Below, piece by piece: positions 1 to 6,591 of a stretch of DNA of 9,861 bases. The stretch is from assembly GCA_002730365.1 (NCBI GenBank), contig PBZZ01000035.1:1-9861 (forward strand), written 5' to 3'. Below the pieces are notes generated by a model. It did no database searches. It was not told the DNA's origin and saw nothing but the letters and a program-made list of their open reading frames with translations. Origin of the DNA: Deltaproteobacteria bacterium (GTDB taxonomy: Bacteria; SAR324; NAC60-12). Made by a program: the position numbers and the translations under genes. Within the stretch, counting starts at the first letter, position 1, and every line of letters begins with the position of its first letter.

Positions 1-151
1 ACATAAACAACAAGGCAGAAGCTGTATGGTTAGCAGCATGAAATGGCTCCTGCAGCATAAAAATTTCAGTGTGCGGAATGAAAGCATGGAGTACTTACAG
101 TTTTGGGTAGTGATTTTACTCCACATGGTTTAAGGATGCAGGAGAATACAG

Positions 152-499
152 ATGAGTAATGTACTCACAGGAATACAGCAGGCATTGGAGGCGATACGAA
201 TTGAAACGGAGAAAGCTGATTGGCAACTGCGTTTGGAGATATTGCAGCTGATGCTGAGCACTAGTGAATCCGTAATTGCAGGTGCACACAAACAGGCAGC
301 ACCTCAAGTGAAGCAGGTGAAGAAGACAGTACCCATACCAAGAACAAAGTGGGTGAAACGCTACGTGGATATGCCAAAAGCAGATTCAGGCAAGCAGAAG
401 CAAGCAGGTGTGGATGACGATGATAGGTTTAGGCAGCAACGACAACAGCTAACAGCAGTGGGGCCGCAAGCTGCGTTGCCAAATCAACAAACTATCTAG
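152..499 (+). CDS. Small hypothetical protein, helical N-terminus and basic/Q-rich tail
   Basis: I do not recognise this 115-residue protein. The gene is supported mainly by its translation signal: AGGAGA at 140-145 lies six bases before the ATG. Residues 1-50 look helical and amphipathic, with many Glu, Leu and Ile. A basic stretch follows around residues 55-70 (KQVKKT, RTKWVKR), then an acidic DDDD patch near residue 90 and a Gln-rich tail. There is no signal peptide or membrane segment. A basic middle with a coiled-coil-like start would suit a small nucleic-acid-binding or structural protein, but that is inference only. It ends at TAG, and the next 190 bases hold no convincing continuation. 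Nearby sequence looks decayed, so this may be an accessory-region gene of narrow distribution. Confidence 0.6.
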   Translation: MSNVLTGIQQALEAIRIETEKADWQLRLEILQLMLSTSESVIAGAHKQAAPQVKQVKKTVPIPRTKWVKRYVDMPKADSGKQKQAGVDDDDRFRQQRQQLTAVGPQAALPNQQTI

Positions 500-690
500 T
501 CAAGTGTGAATTTCTCACGCGCAATCCAACATAGTTTAGCTATAGCAGAATAGAGCTGTTTGTTGGCCTGACAGGCTATGCTGAGTTGGTTATGTAGGTG
601 CTTCTGTTTTACACTAAGGATAGCCTGTTCCTCACGGCACACACTTCTGTCGATCCGTTCAAAATCGCAACCAACACTTAAGAGCATACA

Positions 691-853
691 ATGCTGATAC
701 TAGCAGAGATTGATGAACAGGTAAAAGAACTGGAGAAACTCAAGAAGTCAGCACTGAAGTAAGAACAAGGGCTGCTTGGCAACAGTATAGCAATTGTGTA
801 AAAAGTATGGCTTCACTGAAAAGATACCCAAAGATTCACTGGCACAGGGCTGA
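691..853 (+). pseudogene. Possible decayed small coiled-coil (H-NS-like?) gene
   Basis: An ATG at 691 opens a 23-residue reading frame (691-762) whose product is a charged, heptad-like helix (IDEQVKELEKLKKSALK) ending at TAA. A second open piece in another frame (791-853) reads QLCKKYGFTEKIPKDSLAQG and stops at TGA. A coiled coil followed by a 'KYGFT'-type segment is the order seen in small H-NS-like nucleoid proteins, so the two pieces may be the remains of one such gene broken by indels. There is no good ribosome binding site before the ATG. The similarity is from memory of family patterns, is short, and could be chance. The rest of 500-868 shows nothing else I can support. Confidence 0.25.
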
Positions 854-868
854 ACACAGAAGAAGTAG

Positions 869-911
869 ATTAGATTGCCAACAAATATTTTAATATCTTT
901 GGCAATCTAAT
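869..911. terminator. 13-bp perfect inverted repeat downstream of proteorhodopsin
   Basis: The arms ATTAGATTGCCAA (869-881) and TTGGCAATCTAAT (899-911) are exact reverse complements around a 17-base AT-rich loop. The repeat lies 28 bases beyond the proteorhodopsin stop codon, where a transcript terminator would be expected. There is no clean T-tract after the stem in either direction, so it is not a textbook intrinsic terminator. It could also act as a 3' stabilising hairpin or be the scar of a small mobile element. Confidence 0.45.
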
Positions 912-939
912 TAAAGATTAGTCAATAATTTACAAAAAA

Positions 940-1635
940 TTATTCAACTTTGGAATCTTGTTTAGCTGCTGCCCATATGACCAAGCCAAAAGCCATCTTG
1001 TTTATTAGATCAGCATAATTATAAATTATATTTACAGCTTCTACATTTGCACCATCAAGCATATATCCCCAAAAGTAACCAATGGGATAAATAGCCCATC
1101 CCACAGTCACGATAAGGCGTAGTGCGTGGAAAGCTTTTTGACAAGATGTATTTGCAGAATTTGCATTGATTTGACTAGCTTCACCGAAAAAGATTTCATA
1201 AAGAATTAGAAGCCATCCAACCATTCCTAGAATAAATCCCAGAGTTACATCTACAAAACCAGCTTCACCCAGATAACCAAAGATCAGCATGATGAGAGAG
1301 TAGACCAGAAGCCTCCAAAAAAGTATTATTGGCACAGCTGCAATTGCTGCCAATATCAAATAAAATTCCACAATTTGTAATGGAACCGTCAGTAACCAGT
1401 CTACATACCGAAAAACCGTAGGGCTCTGTCCAGTCGTAACCCATACATCTCTCATGTAAAAGTAGTGGACTGCCGCTATGCCTGTTATCAAACCTGCTAC
1501 AGTCACTGAAGTTTTCCATTTTCCAGCTACACTGTCTCTTTCTAGAAAAAAGAAAACAGCAGAGGCCATCATTGCCATTGTTGCAACGAAAAAAGAAATA
1601 CCTACAAAATCGTCCGGTTTTAACAAAGTTTCCAT
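940..1635 (-). CDS. Proteorhodopsin, blue-absorbing light-driven proton pump
   Basis: This is a seven-helix retinal protein of the inner membrane that pumps protons outward in light. At 231 residues, the motif around residues 75-92 (FRYVDWLLTVPLQIVEFY) carries the pump residues: Arg76, proton acceptor Asp79, Thr83 and proton donor Glu90, matching R94, D97, T101 and E108 of green proteorhodopsin. His57 matches the acceptor's partner H75, and Lys213 in DLINKMAFG is the retinal Schiff-base lysine. The spectral-tuning site (position 105 in green proteorhodopsin) is Gln87, the form known for blue absorption. I chose the ATG at 1635-1633 because AGGGGA (1646-1641) sits five bases upstream. A longer frame reaches 1749, but its extra 38 residues are polar and not signal-like. 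With this start no cleavable signal peptide is present. No blh or crt genes for retinal are in view. Stop is TAA. Confidence 0.97.
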   Translation of the reverse strand: METLLKPDDFVGISFFVATMAMMASAVFFFLERDSVAGKWKTSVTVAGLITGIAAVHYFYMRDVWVTTGQSPTVFRYVDWLLTVPLQIVEFYLILAAIAAVPIILFWRLLVYSLIMLIFGYLGEAGFVDVTLGFILGMVGWLLILYEIFFGEASQINANSANTSCQKAFHALRLIVTVGWAIYPIGYFWGYMLDGANVEAVNIIYNYADLINKMAFGLVIWAAAKQDSKVE

Positions 1636-1640
1636 TTCAA

Positions 1641-1646
1641 TCCCCT
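1641..1646 (-). promoter_or_regulatory. Ribosome binding site deciding the proteorhodopsin start
   Basis: Read on the minus strand, AGGGGA is followed by the five bases TTGAA and then ATG. No comparable site precedes the upstream ATG at 1749, so this supports the 231-residue protein. Confidence 0.75.
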
Positions 1647-1767
1647 GAATGAAGTAAACAGTTTTTGGTTGCGCATGAATAGAAGTTGAAGGACTACAGT
1701 TTTTTTCAAAAAAACTTTTCTGCTCCAGAACCAAGTTTCTATTGTACACAACCGCATAGAAGGATTT

Positions 1768-1807
1768 GTTAGTTTTTCGGAAAATTTTCCAGCCTCTGAA
1801 AACTAAC
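1768..1807. promoter_or_regulatory. Nested dyad upstream of proteorhodopsin
   Basis: An outer inverted repeat, GTTAGTTTT (1768-1776) and AAAACTAAC (1799-1807), encloses a perfect 12-bp palindrome, GGAAAATTTTCC (1779-1790). It lies about 130-170 bases before the proteorhodopsin start, in the spacer shared with the divergent gene at 2251. It may be a regulator binding site, or a hairpin in a long 5' leader if transcription starts upstream of it. Function is inferred only from position and symmetry. Confidence 0.4.
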
Positions 1808-2250
1808 CCCCCTATCGCGAAAATACGAAAAATTAGCTTATACTAAGTTATCGATAGAGTAAAGTAATTCCTGCTACAAATTTTAAATTCATGGATAACA
1901 ACTCTCCTCTACAAAGATCTAATAGAATATACATTCTGTTGGATAAATGATTTTTTTTGCTAAATTATTGTTCTCTGGAAAGTATTTACCAACTATTTTT
2001 GGAAGTTTTAGTGAAAATAAAAACCTAACTAAAGTAGGATTTAACTTAAATATATATTATAGATAGTATCAACTTGAAATTGAAAATATTTGCCATAAAA
2101 TTATGATTTTTTAGAATAAAATCAATATAAAAATTTTAAACTTTATAGCTACAAATATCTAATTTTTTCACTAATCTATCGGATTTTTGTTTTATATTTT
2201 TACAAGCGAAAATATAATACTAGCGAATACTTACTAATAAAGAGGCAACG
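1808..2250. other. AT-rich divergent intergenic spacer
   Basis: No reading frame of note occurs in this stretch. It is very AT-rich, with many A and T runs, and separates two divergent genes, so it must hold the promoter of the gene at 2251 and probably that of proteorhodopsin. An 8-bp palindrome, TATCGATA, lies at 1849-1856. I could not pick -35/-10 boxes with confidence because almost any position in such sequence gives a weak match. Confidence 0.5.
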
Positions 2251-2685
2251 ATGGAACTACTGAAAATACGGGAGCTTACACGGTATCAGCAAAACAACTC
2301 AAACAATCCCATCCTACAGCTTAGAATCAAGCTTTCTGATGGTGTAAGTGAGCAGATACAGCTAGCCCAAGATCCCCACTGTAAACGAATTAGTCAACGT
2401 ACTGTTGCAGACGACAGTGGTGAACCACGCGAAGTTGAAGTGGGTAAACGTGTACTGCGTTGGTGGCGTGTGGATGTGGATGGTACTGTAAAGTCAACCG
2501 TACGCTATGGCAGCAGGGTCTTGGAACTTTCCAAGGGTATGGATGCTGTTGAACTAGCTAGTAAAGATGAATTGGTACCTGTTCTAAAACAGTTTAAGGC
2601 AGCAGTTGAACGGGGCGAGATGGATAATATGATTTCTGCACAGTTGACAAAGCCAAAACGTGTTAACACACAAAAGCAGCAGTAA
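2251..2685 (+). CDS. DUF6641-like small protein of unknown function
   Basis: The product has 144 residues and is probably cytoplasmic, with no signal peptide or membrane segment. The ATG is preceded by GAGG at 2242-2245 with a five-base gap. The core, around residues 68-100, has a tryptophan-rich strand (VLRWWRVDVDG) followed by VRYGSRVLELSKGMDAVEL, and the C-terminal third is helical with an acidic motif (AAVERGEMDN). This order resembles small proteins grouped as DUF6641, which I associate with accessory elements in proteobacteria; the assignment is from memory of the pattern and untested. The gene stands alone, divergent from proteorhodopsin. It ends at TAA with a lysine/glutamine-rich tail. 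Confidence 0.7.
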   Translation: MELLKIRELTRYQQNNSNNPILQLRIKLSDGVSEQIQLAQDPHCKRISQRTVADDSGEPREVEVGKRVLRWWRVDVDGTVKSTVRYGSRVLELSKGMDAVELASKDELVPVLKQFKAAVERGEMDNMISAQLTKPKRVNTQKQQ

Positions 2686-2729
2686 TTTATTTGGTTTCAG
2701 CCCTTTAGCTTGTTGATTTATGGGGTGCT

Positions 2730-2748
2730 AAAGTTGCACAACTTTTTT
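2730..2748 (+). terminator. Weak intrinsic terminator candidate
   Basis: AAAGTT and AACTTT pair around a GCAC loop and run straight into three more T residues (2746-2748), 45 bases after the stop at 2685. The stem is short and AT-rich, so it would be weak. A second, overlapping pairing (CTTTAGC at 2703-2709 with GCTAAAG at 2727-2733) is possible. Confidence 0.35.
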
Positions 2749-2944
2749 GGTTCAATTTTGCTTCTGTATGTTATCAATAGGTTAAAGGACTGCTCAGAAT
2801 ATTGTTTTGCGGCTAAAACTTACACAACAGCTGCACACTGAAATTTAGAGTTTGTAAGTTACTAAAATAAAAACAGAAAAAATCTATTAATATATAGCCA
2901 ATGCAATTCTCTAAGCGCATCAAATTATTTTTGTGGAGAAAGCG

Positions 2945-3643
2945 ATGATTGCCAAAACTTTGGCTTGTCTGCTGGGTATTCTGCTTTGTTTGCTCTGTGG
3001 AGGATTTACTCAGTCAGCATGGGCCTATAATACCGAGGACTTGGAACGTCTGAAAGCAACAGGTAGTTGCCCTCGGTGTGACCTCAGTGCAGCCACTTTG
3101 GATGAGTTGCAACTGTTTCGCTCGAATCTTTCTGGAGCCAATCTTTCTGGAGCAAACCTTTCCAGAACCAATCTCATTGCGGCAGATCTGAGTCGAGCAG
3201 ACTTGTCTGGGGCAATTTTATCTGGAGCGAACCTCTCTGGGGCAGACTTGTCTTCAGCAAATCTGAGTACGGCTGAACTGCTGGCAACCGAACTGACACT
3301 TGTTGATTTCTCAGGAGCAAAGTTAGAACGCGCCAGCTTGGAAAAAGCCAACCTGCTCAAAGCAAAACTTCCCAATGCTGATCTCAGTTGGGTTAGTTTT
3401 CGGGGAGCCAATCTGACGCTGGCAGATTTTTATAAGTCAGATCTTTGGCAAGCTGATCTTTGGGGTGCGACTCTATGGGGTGCCACATTCTGGAATGCTG
3501 ATCTGCGAACTGCCAAACTCCGCGGTTCTAACTTGGATGGGGCTAACTTTGAGGGTGCTAAGCTTAGTATCGATCTGGCGGAAGGAACGATTCTCTGCGA
3601 TACGATTATACCAGACGGTCATATCATTCGGAGTGGATGCTAA
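2945..3643 (+). CDS. Secreted pentapeptide-repeat protein
   Basis: This is a 232-residue exported protein built of A(D/N)LxX pentapeptides, which fold as a four-sided right-handed beta helix. Residues 1-27 form a signal peptide with a long hydrophobic core and an AWA cleavage site, so the product should be periplasmic. A CPRC motif (Cys42, Cys45) caps the start. Repeats run from about residue 46 to 207 with alternating Leu/Phe centres. A non-repeat tail follows (ILCDTIIPDG, final GC) that could form a disulfide. Similar exported proteins with such cysteine caps are common in cyanobacteria, as I recall. I chose the ATG at 2945 rather than GTG at 2933 because GGAG at 2935-2938 is well placed for the ATG. 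Function is unknown; pentapeptide proteins often act as scaffolds or DNA-mimic binders, but export argues against a gyrase role. It converges on the cytochrome unit with only 23 bases between stops. Confidence 0.9.
   Translation: MIAKTLACLLGILLCLLCGGFTQSAWAYNTEDLERLKATGSCPRCDLSAATLDELQLFRSNLSGANLSGANLSRTNLIAADLSRADLSGAILSGANLSGADLSSANLSTAELLATELTLVDFSGAKLERASLEKANLLKAKLPNADLSWVSFRGANLTLADFYKSDLWQADLWGATLWGATFWNADLRTAKLRGSNLDGANFEGAKLSIDLAEGTILCDTIIPDGHIIRSGC
3125..3565 (+). repeat. 15-base tandem repeats encoding pentapeptides
   Basis: The DNA shows a degenerate 15-base period, clearest at 3125-3270 where TCTGGAGC-type units recur, each encoding a five-residue coil. It reflects the protein fold rather than a separate element. 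The near-identical early units could allow slippage in repeat number. Confidence 0.8.
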
Positions 3644-3666
3644 CTTGTTTTCCGGATACGGAATTA

Positions 3667-4570
3667 CTAGTCGAAGTCATCGGTACTTTTAGCCTTTTTT
3701 TCACGAACCTGATTGACGATTGGAGGTAATGAAAGGGTGTATTCAGCGATAGCCTCCAGATCTTCATCGGGTAACTCCTGGCAATGCTCAATTGCCATTC
3801 CCATCAAATTACCAAGAAAATCTCCATTAGGTACCATCCCCGTCTGCAGGGCATATACTAGATCATCCTGGTTCCAACCTCCAATTCCCGTCTCTTGGTC
3901 AGGTGCGATGTTTGGTGTCAATTTTCCCTCAGGACCCCTCCTTGGCGCCGGCATAAGCCAGATCAGATCGAAGCATGCCTAGTTGGTTTCGAGGGGTATG
4001 ACATTCTGCACAGTGCGCGACAGCTTCCGTCAGATAGCGACCAAGGTTCAAAGATGCAGAACGGCTTGGATCGGGTGTGATGGGTTCTGGTTCATGGAAG
4101 AGAATATTCCAGAACTAGGCATTAAGACGTGGATTAAAGGGGAATTGCAGTTCGTGGGGCTGATTGTTTTGCTGGATGGGAGGCAGGCTGAAGAGATAGT
4201 CTTTGAGATGCAATAAATCCTCTTCGCTCATCTTGGAGAATGCAGGGTAGGGAAAGCTCGGAAAGTAATGCTGACCTTCTGGTCCTATCCCCTCCCGCAT
4301 AGCACGAACGAAGTCTTCATCACTCCAATAGCCAATTCCCGTGGTTGGATCTGGAGTGATATTGTTGGCATAGAAAACCCCAAATGGTGTGGGAAGTGGT
4401 CTTCCTCCAGCTAGAAGTGGGCCTCCATTCTCCACATCAGTGTGGCAGCCACAGCCACCCGCTGCGTGAAAAATCTGCTCTCCAGCAATCGGGTTGGGAG
4501 TGCGAGCCTGGGCACAGGTGAAAAGCAGTAGACAAATCAGGCAACTCAGGCCAAATAGCCTGTGCTTCAA
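3667..4570 (-). pseudogene. Di-heme cytochrome c, interrupted by TAG and a frameshift
   Basis: This encodes a periplasmic di-heme electron carrier of about 300 residues, once repaired. The start is taken as TTG at 4570, which overlaps the TGA of the upstream cytochrome c' gene (TTGA); a signal peptide of about 22 residues ending in AQA follows. The first half has GGCGCHTD at residues 38-45, then NITPDP and YLFSLPPI. The second half has a canonical CAECH (187-191), then NIAPDQETGIGGW and YTLSLPPI, so the halves are repeats of one domain. Reading fails twice. Codon 152 is TAG (4117-4115), though the same frame continues with family-like sequence (FWNILFHEPEP). At a GGGG run (3938-3935) the frame must drop one base, otherwise TGA at 3931-3929 ends it. 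Such cytochromes usually pass electrons from a dehydrogenase to oxidases. The frame ends at TAG, directly followed by TAA. Recent decay is likeliest; error or readthrough is possible. Confidence 0.85.
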
Positions 4571-5022
4571 TTGGAGGCTCGATAGTTTTCGTGGCAGTTC
4601 TTGCAAGTTCCTCCAACAGTTCCAACAGCTCTACCGATCGCTTTCATGTCTCCAGATTGGGAAACAGTCACCAGTTCACCGCTGGCATCTACCAGTTGTT
4701 GGGCAGCTTTTTCAAAGCCTGACTGATCTGTCCAGATGCTCTCCAAGGCATCAGTATCACCAAAGTCAGATCCTTCTGGAAACATAGCGGGAATGATCTT
4801 CGCTGCGTTTTGGATCGCAACTGCATGATCGGTAATGTGTCCTTTGTAGCCTCCCAAGCCAGCGCGGATAATTCTTGAGATTGCTCCGATGTGTCCTCGC
4901 ATGGAGGTGTAGACTGCCTTCTGATATTTGATGATATCATCAGTGTTATCTGCCTAGGAAACAGAGGGGATGAAAAGCCCTCCAAGTATAATTGCAATTG
5001 ATAGATGCTTGGGTTGAAACAT
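4567..5022 (-). pseudogene. Cytochrome c' (class II cytochrome c) with in-frame TAG
   Basis: The frame encodes a four-helix-bundle mono-heme cytochrome c' of 151 codons, a periplasmic family linked to NO/CO binding and electron transfer. The heme motif CKNCH lies at residues 140-144 near the C-terminus, as is typical, followed by YRASN. Other family marks are AMFPEGSDFG and the IW...GFE segment before the last helix. The proposed start is ATG at 5022-5020, giving a signal peptide MFQPKHLSIAIILGG and onward. Codon 23 is TAG (4956-4954) at position -2 of an S-x-A cleavage site, so a stop falls just before the mature protein. An internal ATG at 4902 would leave an open 111-residue frame, but it lacks the signal peptide and part of helix one. 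No strong ribosome binding site is seen before 5022. The gene is coupled by TTGA overlap to the di-heme cytochrome. Confidence 0.88.
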
Positions 5023-5352
5023 GGAACTTGAATCGATTAGAGTTGGTTTAAAAAGACATTTGGTGATGGGCAACGGAACCCTGCAGAGATTCTAACTTTG
5101 ATGTGTCTGAATACCTCGTTGTGATTGAAGGGATACAACCCATCCAATAATGGTGATCGTAACTGACAATAAATCAAGGACTCTCTGTGGAGTTTCTTCG
5201 CAGCGTTAAGAAAATCATGGTGATTTACTTTCTTGATTGTCAACATCATTTCTACCATTTTTATTTACTTAGTAGCTTACCAAATTTTTCATCCTAGCAT
5301 CAGATTATCCAGCAGATATTAACAATTTTATTAACTGTAAAAGGAGAATAAG
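5023..5352. other. Divergent intergenic region
   Basis: This 330-base stretch separates the minus-strand cytochrome unit from the plus-strand dehydrogenase and should hold both promoters. A 73-codon minus-strand frame (5037-5258) lies inside it but has no ribosome binding site and no recognisable product. Near the dehydrogenase, the hexamer ATTAAC occurs twice, at 5318-5323 and 5330-5335, 12 bases apart. AAGGAG at 5341-5346 is the dehydrogenase ribosome binding site. Confidence 0.5.
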
Positions 5353-6501
5353 TTGACAGCAATTGTGAATGTCGAAGATCTGAGAAAGCACGCAAAGCGT
5401 CGATTACCCAAAATATTTTTTGACTACATTGATGGGGCGGCGTTTTCAGACACTACGGCACTGCGTAATCATGAGGATTTTGACAATTGGTGCCTAATTC
5501 AGAGAGTTTTAGCATTAAAGGGTATGCCAGACTTGAGTTGTGAGTTTCTTGGAACTAGGTACACATTTCCTATCATGCTCGGACCGGTTGGCTTCTTAGG
5601 ACTTTATCGTGGTCGGGGAGAAATCCTTTGCGCAGAAGCCGCCAAGGAAAAAGGTATTCCTTTGTGTCTTTCAACCTTTTCTATTGCCAGTTTAGCGACT
5701 CTGCAGAGGGAGGTTGGAGGCACACTCCAATTCCAACTCTACATGGATTGCCAGCGATCCTTTGTCGAAAAGTTAGTGGAATCAGCTGAAGATGCAGAAG
5801 TTGAGACTCTATTTTATACCGCTGATACCGCAGTAACGTCTGTACGTGAAAGAGATGTCCGTAATGGATTTCGGGCGGTTAGGCGCCTTAACCCAACACT
5901 GGTATTTTCAATGATGCAGCGCCCACTTTGGTGCTGGGATATGTGGCAATCCGGAATTCCAAGTGTAGAGGCGTTGGCCAACTACCCTGAATTTGGTAAA
6001 GGCATCCTAGAGCAGGCGTCCAATCTTTCTGGTAGGCTTGATTCTTCAATTATCTGGGAGGATATGAAGTGGCTCCGCAAGGTTTGGAAAAAACGACTGG
6101 TGATAAAAGGTATACTTAGTTCAGATGATGCAATTAAGGCAATAGATCACGGAGCAGATGCGATTGTTGTATCGAATCATGGTGGCCGACAATTAGATTT
6201 TGCAAATTCGACGATCTCCATCTTGCCAGAAATTCGTAAGGCAGTTGGCAAAGATTATTGTGTGATGATTGATGGTGGATTCCGCCGTGGTTCCGAGGTG
6301 GTAATTGCTCTAGCTTTGGGCGCTAGTGGAGTGCTGTTGGGTCGAGCTTATGCGTTTGGACTTGCCGCAGACGGAAGGTCGGGTGTTGAAAAAGCAATTG
6401 AGATATTTGCCAAAGAAATTTCAATCACAATGAAGTTGATGGGTGTGCCTAGTATTGATGAGCTAAAGCAGTTTGGGGATCGCTACATTCGTCAAAAATA
6501 A
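5353..6501 (+). CDS. FMN-dependent alpha-hydroxy-acid dehydrogenase/oxidase
   Basis: This 382-residue flavoenzyme belongs to the glycolate oxidase / L-lactate dehydrogenase / mandelate dehydrogenase family and oxidises an L-2-hydroxyacid to a 2-oxoacid. The whole active-site set is visible: Tyr25 (DYIDGAA), Tyr130 (QLYMD), Asp158 (TADT), Arg165 (VRERD), Lys252 (LVIKGI), His276 and Arg279 (SNHGGRQLD), with the FMN phosphate loop IDGGFRRGSEV around 307-316 and LLGRAYAFG after it. Length is normal for the family. The start is TTG, fixed by AAGGAG at 5341-5346 six bases upstream. Whether electrons go to oxygen, quinone or cytochrome c cannot be read from the sequence. No obvious membrane-anchor loop stands out. 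It diverges from the cytochrome genes, which could once have served as acceptors, and converges on the aminotransferase. Substrate is unassigned. Confidence 0.95.
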   Translation: MTAIVNVEDLRKHAKRRLPKIFFDYIDGAAFSDTTALRNHEDFDNWCLIQRVLALKGMPDLSCEFLGTRYTFPIMLGPVGFLGLYRGRGEILCAEAAKEKGIPLCLSTFSIASLATLQREVGGTLQFQLYMDCQRSFVEKLVESAEDAEVETLFYTADTAVTSVRERDVRNGFRAVRRLNPTLVFSMMQRPLWCWDMWQSGIPSVEALANYPEFGKGILEQASNLSGRLDSSIIWEDMKWLRKVWKKRLVIKGILSSDDAIKAIDHGADAIVVSNHGGRQLDFANSTISILPEIRKAVGKDYCVMIDGGFRRGSEVVIALALGASGVLLGRAYAFGLAADGRSGVEKAIEIFAKEISITMKLMGVPSIDELKQFGDRYIRQK

Positions 6502-6591
6502 AAAGGCATAACTGGAAAAGTATGGTTAAACTGGAAATTTTTGCAAATATCTTGAAAAAAATGGATTCACAAAGTTGCTGAGCCAATCTCT

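Noticed and set aside
496..687. 63-codon minus-strand frame
   Set aside because: No ribosome binding site and no family-like pattern; lies in apparently decayed sequence.
1636..1749. N-terminal extension of proteorhodopsin
   Set aside because: The 38 extra residues are polar and not signal-like, while AGGGGA sits correctly before the internal ATG.
1808..2250. Replication origin or attachment site in the AT-rich spacer
   Set aside because: AT-rich but no iterons, DnaA-box cluster, tRNA gene or flanking direct repeats were seen.
3025..3411. 128-codon frame antisense to the pentapeptide gene
   Set aside because: Shadow frame produced by the 15-base repeats; the sense strand has a signal peptide, repeats and ribosome binding site.
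3125..3565. CRISPR-like repeat array
   Set aside because: The period is 15 bases with no spacers and is explained by pentapeptide coding.
3713..4216. Plus-strand frames across the di-heme cytochrome
   Set aside because: They are antisense to recognisable cytochrome sequence and carry no motifs of their own.
5037..5258. 73-codon minus-strand frame upstream of cytochrome c'
   Set aside because: No ribosome binding site, no recognisable domain, no signal or membrane segment; it fills a promoter region and is probably chance.
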